Of a DNA stretch of 35,616 bases, positions 24,573-31,385 are shown piece after piece. Below the pieces are notes generated by a model. The model saw only the letters and a list, made by a program, of their open reading frames with translations, was not told the DNA's origin and did not search any database. The DNA is from Erysipelotrichaceae bacterium (GTDB lineage Bacteria; Bacillota_I; Bacilli_A; Erysipelotrichales; Coprobacillaceae). The position numbers were made by a program, and so were the translations under genes. The stretch covers positions 1 through 35,616 of the forward strand of contig JAJQFG010000133.1 of NCBI GenBank assembly GCA_021201315.1, read 5' to 3'. Within the stretch, counting starts at the first letter, position 1, and every line of letters begins with the position of its first letter.

Positions 24573-25478
24573 ATGATTGATGCTATAACATTCACTCAAG
24601 AATGGTTAGATATAAAACGTAATGATATAAAACCTATATCATATGATAAATATGAAGTTGTTATAAAGAATTATCTTGTACCATTTCTAAAAAAACATCC
24701 CATTGATACTTTAAATGAATCAATCATCAATCAATATCTCAATAATGAACTCAATGGTACATTATCCCAAAGAACAATCTATCTTATCAAAAGTGTCTTA
24801 AAACTACTATATAACTATGCTGAAGAAAAATATCATCTTAAACATATAGACTTTAGTATTATTAAAGTTGATATTACCCAAAAACAACAAACATTAGATT
24901 CATATCAAGAAAAAATTATATATGATTATTGTTGTAATCATATCGATGCCTTAAGTGTATCTATATTACTATGTTTATATGGTGGTTTAAGATTTAGTGA
25001 GATATGTGCTTTAAGATATAGTGATATTGATTTAGATCATGGTCTTATTCATATTAATAAAAAGGTACAAAGAAAAAAGGAACGTGGTAATCGTTTATCT
25101 AAAACAATTTTTTCTACAGAAACATTGGATATACCAGAGAAACGTATTGTGGCTTTATCGGATTTTATGATAGCTTATTTAAAGAAATTTATGATTTATA
25201 GTGAAATAGATTGTTACTTATTAAATCAAAGCCAGAAGTTACCAGAACAGCGTTTATACCAAAGACAATTAAAAGCTCTAGGACAAAAATATGATCTAGA
25301 AGTAACCTATCTCATGCTTAGAAACACCTGTAAAGAAAAATGTATACAAAACAATGTTGATATGAATACTGTATTAAAAACATTAGGAATCACAAAAATT
25401 ATCATCAATGTTGATAATGATAAACCTATAGATATACACTATAATCAAAAACAAATGGAAAAACTTATACCAAGATAG
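24573..25478 (+). CDS. Tyrosine recombinase/integrase-like protein with altered active site
   Basis: 301 residues from the ATG 9 bp after AGGAG. The N-terminal SAM-like, core-binding part (TFTQEWLDIKRNDIKPISYDKYEVVI...) and the catalytic domain with GLRFSEICALRYSDID (Arg140) follow the phage integrase family (PF00589). The second box reads YLMLRNTC: Arg250 is kept, but the His three residues earlier is Leu and the following His is Asn. The normal LGH...Y end is LGITKIIINVDNDKPIDIHYN, with Tyr290 as the only nearby nucleophile candidate. No att sites, excisionase or phage genes flank it. It may be a domesticated or decaying recombinase. Confidence 0.75.
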   Translation: MIDAITFTQEWLDIKRNDIKPISYDKYEVVIKNYLVPFLKKHPIDTLNESIINQYLNNELNGTLSQRTIYLIKSVLKLLYNYAEEKYHLKHIDFSIIKVDITQKQQTLDSYQEKIIYDYCCNHIDALSVSILLCLYGGLRFSEICALRYSDIDLDHGLIHINKKVQRKKERGNRLSKTIFSTETLDIPEKRIVALSDFMIAYLKKFMIYSEIDCYLLNQSQKLPEQRLYQRQLKALGQKYDLEVTYLMLRNTCKEKCIQNNVDMNTVLKTLGITKIIINVDNDKPIDIHYNQKQMEKLIPR

Positions 25479-25510
25479 GGTAGTTACATAAGTAACTACC
25501 CATTTTTTTT
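25478..25510 (+). terminator. Strong terminator between the integrase-like gene and cotJC
   Basis: Perfect 10-bp stem GGGTAGTTAC / GTAACTACCC, loop ATAA, followed by A and eight T. It overlaps the integrase stop, and the T-run touches the convergent cotJC stop codon. Confidence 0.92.
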
Positions 25511-26018
25511 AGCAATCAGGCTGATAGTATTTAGCTTTATAGACTTCAAATAGCTCTGCAAATCTTTGATAGTGCACAATTTCTCTTTGACGTAAGAAAG
25601 AAAGTGGAGCCAATACATCAGGATCATCTGTTTGATCCATTAAGTTTTCATAAGTTGCTCGCGCTTTTTGTTCGGCAGCCATCGATTCAGCTATATCAGC
25701 GACAGGATCGCCCATGGAAGCAAAACAAAGTGCATTAAAAGGTGTGCCTGAAGCATCCACAGGATACAAACCACATCCATGATCTGTATAATAATTCTGT
25801 AAACCTGCAGCCTTAATCTCTTCTATTGAAACATCACTCGTCAATTGATAAACAATTGCACATATCATTTCCATATGTGCCAATTCTTCTGTACCAATAT
25901 CTGTAAGTAACGCTTTACCTTCATCATCAGGCATTGTATATCGTTGTGCTAAATAACGCTGTGAAGCTGCTAATTCACCATTAGGGCCTCCAAATTGGGT
26001 AATAATATACTTAGCCAT
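25509..26018 (-). CDS. cotJC: CotJC-like manganese catalase-family spore coat protein (N terminus split off by frameshift)
   Basis: 169 residues with a ferritin-like di-metal fold. NGELAASQRYLAQRYTM (Glu15), GTEELAHMEM (Glu45, His48) and EIVHYQRF near the C terminus supply metal ligands of the Mn-catalase/CotJC family. CotJC is a spore coat-associated protein made in the mother cell. Relatives begin with an MWxYxKKLQYPV segment that is missing here but present immediately upstream in another frame (next entry). An AAGGA 7 bp before this ATG could still allow separate translation. It lies downstream of the cotJA-cotJB fusion gene on the same strand. Confidence 0.88.
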   Translation of the reverse strand: MAKYIITQFGGPNGELAASQRYLAQRYTMPDDEGKALLTDIGTEELAHMEMICAIVYQLTSDVSIEEIKAAGLQNYYTDHGCGLYPVDASGTPFNALCFASMGDPVADIAESMAAEQKARATYENLMDQTDDPDVLAPLSFLRQREIVHYQRFAELFEVYKAKYYQPDC

Positions 26019-26028
26019 TGATAAATCC

Positions 26029-26079
26029 TTATTTTTTAATCGCTACAGGATACTGTAACTTCTTAGAATAAATCCACAT
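26029..26079 (-). pseudogene. Detached N-terminal segment of cotJC
   Basis: A 16-codon reading frame, MWIYSKKLQYPVAIKK, preceded by AAGGAGGAGATAAG. It matches the conserved CotJC N terminus and ends at TAA just after six A (plus-strand T 26032-26037). Removing one A gives AIKNKDLSMAKYII and joins perfectly to the main cotJC frame at the length expected for the family. The start of cotJC is therefore really at 26079, and the gene is interrupted at the homopolymer. Confidence 0.8.
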
Positions 26080-26091
26080 CTTATCTCCTCC

Positions 26092-26472
26092 TTATTGATA
26101 TTCCCAAGGCCAAGGGCCTTCAATCCAACTAAATGGCATGCCATGTGTTTCTTTGACTTCTATAGGACCATACATTTTTACAAATTGTTTTCTAGCTTCA
26201 TGAGCCTTCTTAGTATATTCTTCAAATAATGAAAGCATCGCTTCATTATCTGGATACAAATCTAAATACAAATTAATCTCATGCGCAGCAAACTCATACA
26301 TTTGTAATGTCAACAAGGCCTTTTGTCTTTCACTAGATGGCTGTAAATAATAATTAGAAAATCCTTTATAACTCATATATAGATTTTTAAAAAGATTTCC
26401 TAAAGTTAAAGCTTCTTCAGGATCGAATAAGGGTGGCTGATTTGGTGTAAAATAATTGACATTATAATTCAT
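26092..26472 (-). CDS. CotJA-CotJB fusion spore coat protein
   Basis: 126 residues from the ATG with GAAGGAGG upstream (a TTG five codons earlier lies inside that ribosome binding site and is rejected). The N-terminal part (PPLFDPEEALTLGNLFKNLYMSYKG) resembles CotJA. The rest (LLTLQMYEFAAHEINLYLDLYP... FVKMYGPI...PFSWIEGPWPWEYQ) is CotJB, with its characteristic Trp-Pro-rich end. In Bacillus, cotJA, cotJB and cotJC are separate genes of a mother-cell operon; here JA and JB form one chain. cotJC follows 12 bp downstream, so the operon order is kept. Confidence 0.85.
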   Translation of the reverse strand: MNYNVNYFTPNQPPLFDPEEALTLGNLFKNLYMSYKGFSNYYLQPSSERQKALLTLQMYEFAAHEINLYLDLYPDNEAMLSLFEEYTKKAHEARKQFVKMYGPIEVKETHGMPFSWIEGPWPWEYQ

Positions 26473-26576
26473 AATAACCTCCTTCAAAACAATATATGCT
26501 ATTATTTTTAAAAGGTGATAGGGATGTTTAAATTCAGTTCATATTATATTTTTATAATTGTTTTAGGGGTGGTTTG

Positions 26577-27002
26577 ATGAATGTTCAGGTTGTTTATACT
26601 TCACATTGCAAAAACGGAAAGCTTTTAGCTGAAGATATGGCTAGATATGCCCGTACATATGCTAAACCACTAGCTGATTTTGATTTTAATGAAGATGCGG
26701 ATTTATTAGTGATTGGTTTTGAAGAATATCCATGTCGTAAGGATAAAGAATTAGAAGCATTTATTTCTAAGTTATCTAGAGATCATATAAAAAATCTAGC
26801 TTTATTTAATTTGTTTTATTTTAATACCAAAATGATGGATGACATTATTACTTTATGCCACATTAATGATTTACCATTAATGCGAGAAACCTACTCCTGT
26901 AAAAAAAGTCTAAAACCAAAATCATTATTAAGCGATGATATTATCTCAGGTGGCAGAGTGTACATAGAAGATATGGTCAATATCTGTAATCATTATTACT
27001 AA
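26577..27002 (+). CDS. Flavodoxin-like domain protein
   Basis: 141 residues with an alternating beta-alpha flavodoxin pattern: VQVVYTSHCKNGKLLAEDMARYA at the phosphate-loop position, then DADLLVIGFEEYPCRKDKELEAFISKL, and ALFNLFYFNT. The FMN phosphate-binding loop (normally T/S-x-T-G-N-T) is degenerate (TSHCKNG), so flavin binding is uncertain. The ATG has AGGGGTGG upstream; a TTG one codon earlier is not needed. Divergent from cotJA-B and convergent with def, sharing a bidirectional terminator with it. Possible small electron-transfer protein; partner unknown. Confidence 0.65.
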   Translation: MNVQVVYTSHCKNGKLLAEDMARYARTYAKPLADFDFNEDADLLVIGFEEYPCRKDKELEAFISKLSRDHIKNLALFNLFYFNTKMMDDIITLCHINDLPLMRETYSCKKSLKPKSLLSDDIISGGRVYIEDMVNICNHYY

Positions 27003-27029
27003 AAAACGAGCTTTAAAAAAGCTCGTTTT
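27003..27029. terminator. Bidirectional terminator between the flavodoxin-like gene and def
   Basis: Perfect 12-bp stem AAAACGAGCTTT / AAAGCTCGTTTT with AAA loop. T-rich on both strands, so it can serve both converging genes. Confidence 0.88.
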
Positions 27030-27597
27030 ATTCTATCACCATAGCATCAGGAATATATTTAACTGGATCATCTCTATTAATATAATCATAAAATAACTTA
27101 CCTTCAAAATGATCCAATTCATGTTGTAAACAAATAGATAAGAAACCTCTAGCGACAATCGTCACTTCACTATGTGTCAATACATCATAAGCCTTCACAG
27201 TCACTTTAGCATGTCTAGGTACAACACCTTCAACCTCATAATCCACACTTAAACATCCTTCTCCATCTTTTAAATAAGCCTCTTTTTCAGTATAAGAAAT
27301 AATTCTAGGATTCACTAAAGCATAATCATCAGACTTCTTTAAATTACCATCATTATCATATGTAAGCACATGAATCGCACACATTCTTTTTGGTACACCT
27401 ACTTGTATGGCTGCAAAGCCAACCGCAGGTCTTAAATCATATTCCGCACATTTTTCTTCATCTTGTGAATAGACAAGAAATTGATGCATATCTAATAATA
27501 ACTGTTCATCTTCCTTACTTAAAGGCATCTCAACAGGTAAAGATTTTTCCCTAATCATAGGATTATCATCTTCAATAATATCCTTCATCAATAACAT
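27028..27597 (-). CDS. def: Peptide deformylase
   Basis: 189 residues from the ATG with GAGGTGG at good spacing; a longer upstream reading is hydrophobic, lacks support and is rejected. The three deformylase motifs are present: GFAAIQVG (60-67), EGCLS (113-117, metal ligand Cys115) and QHELDH (158-163, His159 and His163, catalytic Glu160). It removes the N-formyl group from nascent proteins. The insert between motifs marks the Gram-positive type 2 class. Transcribed opposite to the flavodoxin-like gene and towards a shared terminator. Confidence 0.96.
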   Translation of the reverse strand: MLLMKDIIEDDNPMIREKSLPVEMPLSKEDEQLLLDMHQFLVYSQDEEKCAEYDLRPAVGFAAIQVGVPKRMCAIHVLTYDNDGNLKKSDDYALVNPRIISYTEKEAYLKDGEGCLSVDYEVEGVVPRHAKVTVKAYDVLTHSEVTIVARGFLSICLQHELDHFEGKLFYDYINRDDPVKYIPDAMVIE

Positions 27598-27643
27598 AAT
27601 TTCCACCTCGCCTAGTATTCTAACACAAAAACAAATACAATGC

Positions 27644-27669
27644 AAAAATATGCTAGAAAATCTAGCATA
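27644..27669 (-). terminator. Intrinsic terminator of the YjcZ-like gene
   Basis: On the minus strand: 9-bp perfect stem TATGCTAGA / TCTAGCATA, TTT loop, then five T. It overlaps the stop codon of the small gene and lies upstream of def. Confidence 0.85.
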
Positions 27670-27835
27670 CTTTTGTACAACCACAGATAATCAATAATAA
27701 GAAGACAACAAGCACAATCGCAAACCATGTGCCACCACTGCCGCCAAATGATCCACCACAACTAAATGGATTATAACCATATACAGGATAATAACCACCA
27801 TAGCCACAGCCACCATAATTATAGCATCCGTTCAT
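27662..27835 (-). CDS. Small Gly/Tyr/Cys-rich membrane protein, YjcZ-like sporulation protein
   Basis: 57-residue protein beginning MNGCYNYGGCGYGGYYPVYG. The first half is Gly/Tyr/Cys-rich; a single hydrophobic helix follows (WFAIVLVVFLLLIICGC) and it ends TKVC. GAAAGGAGGG lies just before the ATG and a matching terminator overlaps the stop, which argues strongly for a real gene. The layout (glycine-rich head plus FAxIVVLFxLLIIxG helix) is that of the YjcZ/SscA-type small sporulation proteins. Five Cys are unusual for that group. Family assignment is by pattern only. Confidence 0.8.
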   Translation of the reverse strand: MNGCYNYGGCGYGGYYPVYGYNPFSCGGSFGGSGGTWFAIVLVVFLLLIICGCTKVC

Positions 27836-27868
27836 AAATACCCTCCTTTCATTTTAGCATATTCTAAA

Positions 27869-27918
27869 TGTTTAAAATTGCTAGGGTTTCTACCTATTTA
27901 TTATTTAAATTTTAAACA
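27869..27918. repeat. Inverted repeat in the divergent promoter region
   Basis: TGTTTAAAATT (27869-27879) and its exact reverse complement (27908-27918), separated by 28 bp, between the divergent YjcZ-like and UPF0223-ftsW genes. The right arm lies just upstream of a TATAAT at 27927-27932. It could bind a regulator of both genes; no known site matches. Confidence 0.4.
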
Positions 27919-27932
27919 ATATCATGTATAAT
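27904..27932 (+). promoter_or_regulatory. Candidate promoter of the UPF0223-ftsW unit
   Basis: Perfect TATAAT at 27927-27932, with TTTAAA 17 bp upstream as a weak -35. The start codon at 27955 and an AGGGGTGA ribosome binding site follow. Confidence 0.5.
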
Positions 27933-27954
27933 AGGAAATCAAAGGGGTGATAAA

Positions 27955-28215
27955 ATGTACGATTATCCATTAGATTATTCTTGGAGTACAGATGATGTGA
28001 TTGATGTCATGTCTTTATATAATGCGGTAGAAAAAGCTTATGAAGAGGGGATTTCAAAAACCGAGTTAATGGCTTGTTATGAAAAATATATTCAAGTTGT
28101 TGATTCTAAAAGTGAACAAAAACAATTTGATAAAGCTTTTGCAGAAGTTTCTGGTTATTCTATATATAAAGCCATACAAATGGCTAAAGATCATGATTGG
28201 ATTGATTTAAGATGA
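27955..28215 (+). CDS. UPF0223 family protein (YktA-like)
   Basis: 86 residues. YDYPLDYSWSTDDVIDVMSLYNAVEKAYEEGISKTELMACY and FAEVSGYSIYKAIQMAK match the UPF0223 family (PF05256), small helical cytosolic proteins of unknown function conserved in Firmicutes. AGGGGTGA precedes the ATG. Its stop overlaps the ftsW start by 4 bp (ATGA), implying translational coupling to a cell-wall gene, which is a functional hint and not proof. Confidence 0.9.
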   Translation: MYDYPLDYSWSTDDVIDVMSLYNAVEKAYEEGISKTELMACYEKYIQVVDSKSEQKQFDKAFAEVSGYSIYKAIQMAKDHDWIDLR

Positions 28216-29447
28216 AAAGAATAAAACATATATTTGATTTAATCAGAAGAATATTTAGAAGTCGTGGTGTCGATCGACCAATTTATTTTTGTGTTATATT
28301 ATTAGCTATCTATGGTATTGTCATGATTGGTAGTGCATCTGTAGGATCAACGGCTAAATATGGGGCTAATTATGCTATTATGAATATGGCTAAGCAAGCT
28401 ATCTTTGTTTTTATTGGACTTGGTATCATGATATTTTTTACTCGATGTTTTAAAAAATCATGGATTAATGAATATACCACTTGGATATTATATATTATAG
28501 GTTTTATTTTACTTCTAGCTTGTTTATTATTTGATGATGTTAATGGTTCTAAAGCCTGGATTCATATTGGCTCTTCTTTTACCATTCAATCATCTGAATT
28601 TATGAAAATTATTTTAATATTATTCTTATCTTATCACTTTGGTGAAATTGAAGAATATTGTGTTATACCTAAAAATATCTCTATTGAAAAACGTCATAGT
28701 ATGTATTTACGTAAAATATGGTATTGTATTTTAAGACCAGTGATTGCTTGTTTGGCTGCTTTTGGGGTCGTTGCTTTAGCACAAAGTGACTTAGGAAGTG
28801 CCTTGATTATTGCTTTTATATGCTTAGGATTGTTTTATGTTACACCTAGACCTTTTTATCGTAAGTTTAAAAAAATCGTTTCTGTGATGCTTGTAGCACT
28901 ATGTGTTGTTTTTGCTTTTTTGGCAGGATTTGTCTTAAAATCGCATCAATTAGCACGTTTTACCAGTTGGCTTAATCCTTTAAGTGATGCTTTAGGGGAT
29001 AGTTATCAATTGGTGAATTCTATGATTGCTTTTACGAATGGTGGTTTATTTGGTTTAGGTTTTGGTAATAGCCAACAAAAATATGGTTTTATTCCTGAAT
29101 CACATAATGACTTTATTGCAGCCATTATTTATGAAGAATTAGGATTGGTTGGTTTTTTAGTATTTTTGATTCCTTATTGTATTATTATCTATCGATTATT
29201 CCAATATGGTTTAAAGATAAAAGATACCAAGAGTAAGTTAATTTTATATGGTGTTGGTTTATATTTCTTTGCCCATTTGATTATTAATGTTGGTGGTGTT
29301 TCTGGTTTAATACCAATGACTGGTGTACCATTGTTACTGATATCATATGGTGGTTCATCCTTATGGGCAGCAATGATTGGTTTAGGTATTTGTCAATCAA
29401 TTATTGCAAAGTATAATCGTGATTTATTAAAAGCACAAATTGAATAA
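28212..29447 (+). CDS. ftsW: FtsW/RodA/SpoVE-family SEDS peptidoglycan glycosyltransferase
   Basis: 411 residues with about ten membrane helices. SEDS proteins polymerise lipid II into glycan strands together with a class B PBP. Landmarks: GIVMIGSASVGS in helix 1, GSKAWIHIGSSFTIQSSEFMKI, AQSDLGSALII, and PESHNDFIAAIIYEELG, which carries the catalytic Asp300. The C-terminal IPMTGVPLLLISYGGSSLWA is the family signature. Gene order ahead of ylbD-coaD matches the Bacillus ftsW region, so the division paralogue is favoured; RodA or SpoVE cannot be excluded. Confidence 0.93.
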   Translation: MKRIKHIFDLIRRIFRSRGVDRPIYFCVILLAIYGIVMIGSASVGSTAKYGANYAIMNMAKQAIFVFIGLGIMIFFTRCFKKSWINEYTTWILYIIGFILLLACLLFDDVNGSKAWIHIGSSFTIQSSEFMKIILILFLSYHFGEIEEYCVIPKNISIEKRHSMYLRKIWYCILRPVIACLAAFGVVALAQSDLGSALIIAFICLGLFYVTPRPFYRKFKKIVSVMLVALCVVFAFLAGFVLKSHQLARFTSWLNPLSDALGDSYQLVNSMIAFTNGGLFGLGFGNSQQKYGFIPESHNDFIAAIIYEELGLVGFLVFLIPYCIIIYRLFQYGLKIKDTKSKLILYGVGLYFFAHLIINVGGVSGLIPMTGVPLLLISYGGSSLWAAMIGLGICQSIIAKYNRDLLKAQIE

Positions 29448-29475
29448 ATAAGCATATGCTACTATAGGTGAGTAT

Positions 29476-29775
29476 ATGAATATTGATGATTTTAAAACTT
29501 TTATTAAAACGATTCCAAATATTAGAAAAGAAGTTGAAAATGGTCATTATAGTTGGCAACAACTCTATGAATATTATATATTATATGGTGAAAACGATAA
29601 AATATGGGAACCCTATAAAGAGACTCATACAGATTTATCATATATCTTAGATATCTTAAAAAATATAGACTTAGATGCCCTTTCTAAAACCTTTGAAGGT
29701 TTACAACAAGTCTTAGCCTTATTATCAACTATGATGAGTAAAGATGAAAATAAACCTTCATGGTATGATGATTAA
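29476..29775 (+). CDS. YlbD-like protein
   Basis: 99 residues. FKTFIKTIPNIRKEVENGHYSWQQLYEYYILYGENDKIWEPY matches the YlbD family (PF14071, described as putative coat protein), in the conserved position upstream of ylbE, ylbF, rsmD and coaD. It has a GGTGAG ribosome binding site. Function is not established beyond a suggested spore-coat link in Bacillus. Confidence 0.82.
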   Translation: MNIDDFKTFIKTIPNIRKEVENGHYSWQQLYEYYILYGENDKIWEPYKETHTDLSYILDILKNIDLDALSKTFEGLQQVLALLSTMMSKDENKPSWYDD

Positions 29776-29950
29776 TGAAGAAATGTATCTATATATGAGA
29801 AGCCATCCTAAATGGTATCTCATATTATCAAGATATCCTGATAAAATCAATGATTTTATCAATCAATATCACTTAGATACACATACCACTATGAATGATT
29901 ATATTCATAAAATAGAAACTATTATACAAATGATAGAAATGTTTATATAG
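29765..29950 (+). CDS. YlbE-like small protein
   Basis: About 61 residues from ATG 29765, which lies inside the ylbD end; an upstream ATG at 29744 lacks support, and ATG 29783 is another option. YMRSHPKWYLILSRYPDKINDF matches the conserved core of YlbE (PF14003), whose function is unknown. No clear ribosome binding site, so translational coupling with ylbD is likely. It sits exactly where ylbE lies in Bacillus. Confidence 0.75.
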   Translation: MMINEEMYLYMRSHPKWYLILSRYPDKINDFINQYHLDTHTTMNDYIHKIETIIQMIEMFI

Positions 29951-29958
29951 GAGAAAAT

Positions 29959-30306
29959 ATGTTTGATATAATTGATGAACTGATAGAAGAAATCAAAAAA
30001 GATGAAATCTATCAATCTTATAAAAAAGCTAATCTTGCTTTAAACAACCCACAAACCTTAGCCTTGTTATCACGAAGAAAAAACCTTATGGAAGACTACA
30101 ATCGTTTAAAACAATATGAAAAATATACATCCTTAGATGAACTAAATCATGATATTAAAGAAGTTAATCAAGAAATCAATCAAAATGATATTATTATGCA
30201 TTATTATAAGTGTTATTATCAGTTGAATGACTTATTAGAAGAAGTCACTTCTATAGTATTTGATAATATTAGTGATGAATTGATTGTATCGAGGTTTGAA
30301 TTATGA
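29959..30306 (+). CDS. ylbF: YlbF-family RNase Y regulator
   Basis: 115 residues, all helical, of the YlbF/YmcA family (PF06133). In B. subtilis YlbF, YmcA and YaaT form a complex that directs RNase Y to specific mRNAs and influences competence, biofilm and sporulation. TAGGAG precedes the ATG. The stop overlaps the rsmD start by 4 bp. The ylbG gene that normally follows in Bacillus is absent. Confidence 0.85.
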   Translation: MFDIIDELIEEIKKDEIYQSYKKANLALNNPQTLALLSRRKNLMEDYNRLKQYEKYTSLDELNHDIKEVNQEINQNDIIMHYYKCYYQLNDLLEEVTSIVFDNISDELIVSRFEL

Positions 30307-30860
30307 GAGTCATTGCAGGTAAATATCGTAGCAGACGTTTAAAGACAGTGGATTCTTCTGCTACAAGACCGACAACAGATAAGAATAAAGAAAACTTATT
30401 CAATATGATTGGTCCTTATTTTCAAGGTGGTACTTGTTTAGATTTGTTTGCGGGTAGTGGCGGATTAGGTATTGAGGCATTAAGTAGAGGGATGGATGAG
30501 CTTTATAGTGTGGATAAGCAATATAAGGCTTTTCAAGTGATTAGAGATAATTTTGAAGCATTGAATATTGAGAATGCTTATGTGTATAAGATGGATTATC
30601 GTAAGGCTTTAGAAAAGTTTAAAGAAATGGGTTTAGTATTTGATTTGGTTTTATTAGATCCACCTTATAGTATGAAGATTAATCAAAGTATTATTGATTT
30701 TTTAGTAGACAATCATATGCTTAATGATGGTTGTATGATTGTTGTAGAAGATAAAATAGAAGAAGCATTAACATTTAATGAGCCTTTTTACTTGTATAAA
30801 CAACAAACTTATGGTATAACCATCTTACAGATCATTAAATATAAAGGAGAAAGCTCATGA
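30303..30860 (+). CDS. rsmD: 16S rRNA (guanine(966)-N(2))-methyltransferase
   Basis: 185 residues. MRVIAGKYRSRRL and TRPTTDKNKENLFN are the family N terminus; DLFAGSGGLGIEALSRG (47-63) binds S-adenosylmethionine; LLDPPY (117-122) is the catalytic motif of N2-guanine methylases. It modifies 16S rRNA in the 30S subunit. 4-bp overlaps at both ends (ylbF and coaD) place it firmly in the operon. Confidence 0.96.
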   Translation: MRVIAGKYRSRRLKTVDSSATRPTTDKNKENLFNMIGPYFQGGTCLDLFAGSGGLGIEALSRGMDELYSVDKQYKAFQVIRDNFEALNIENAYVYKMDYRKALEKFKEMGLVFDLVLLDPPYSMKINQSIIDFLVDNHMLNDGCMIVVEDKIEEALTFNEPFYLYKQQTYGITILQIIKYKGESS

Positions 30861-31333
30861 AGGCAGTTTATGCAGGAACCTTTGATCCTGTTACCAATGG
30901 ACATTTAGATATTATTGGTCGAGCAAGTCGTATGTTCGATCATTTATATGTGACTATTTTTGATAATCCTTCTAAAAAGACATTATTTACTTTAGAAGAA
31001 AGAATGGATTTATTAAGAAAAGTAACAGCATCATATGATAATGTCAGTGTTGATTATAGTGATGATTTAGCAGTTGAATATGCTAGGGATAAAGATGCTT
31101 TTGTATTGGTTAGAGGATTACGTGCTACAATGGATTTTGAATATGAACTGCAATTAGCTTTTTGTAATTATTATTTGGATGATAGTATTGAAATGGTTTT
31201 TTTAATGACAAGACCAAGTCAATCTTATATTTCTTCATCTTCTGTTAAAGAAATTGCTATGCATAATCATAGTGTTAAAGGATTAGTGCCTTTAGAAGTT
31301 GAAGAAGCTTTAAAGATGAAATTTGATGAATAG
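30857..31333 (+). CDS. coaD: Phosphopantetheine adenylyltransferase
   Basis: 158 residues, the normal length. It makes dephospho-CoA from 4'-phosphopantetheine and ATP. AGTFDPVTNGHLDII contains the TxGH nucleotide-binding motif (13-16), and YISSSSVKEI is the ISSS(T)xxR-like signature. It starts within the rsmD stop codon, as in many Firmicutes. A palindrome plus T-run follows. Confidence 0.97.
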   Translation: MKAVYAGTFDPVTNGHLDIIGRASRMFDHLYVTIFDNPSKKTLFTLEERMDLLRKVTASYDNVSVDYSDDLAVEYARDKDAFVLVRGLRATMDFEYELQLAFCNYYLDDSIEMVFLMTRPSQSYISSSSVKEIAMHNHSVKGLVPLEVEEALKMKFDE

Positions 31334-31357
31334 ATATATTAATATATCTATTTTTTT
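31332..31357 (+). terminator. Intrinsic terminator after coaD
   Basis: Perfect palindromic stem AGATATATT / AATATATCT (effective loop of four bases), followed by A and seven T. It is A-T-rich, so efficiency may be modest. Confidence 0.65.
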
Positions 31358-31385
31358 GAATGTAAATTTAGGAAGGAGAAGTTGA

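Noticed and set aside
26473-26576. Sigma-E-type sporulation promoter before cotJA-B (CATATATT)
   Set aside because: The -10-like sequence would put the transcript start on the ribosome binding site, and no fitting -35 is present.
27598-27684. Longer peptide deformylase with a hydrophobic leader
   Set aside because: The extension covers the terminator and stop of the upstream small gene; the internal ATG has GAGGTGG at the right distance and gives the normal length.
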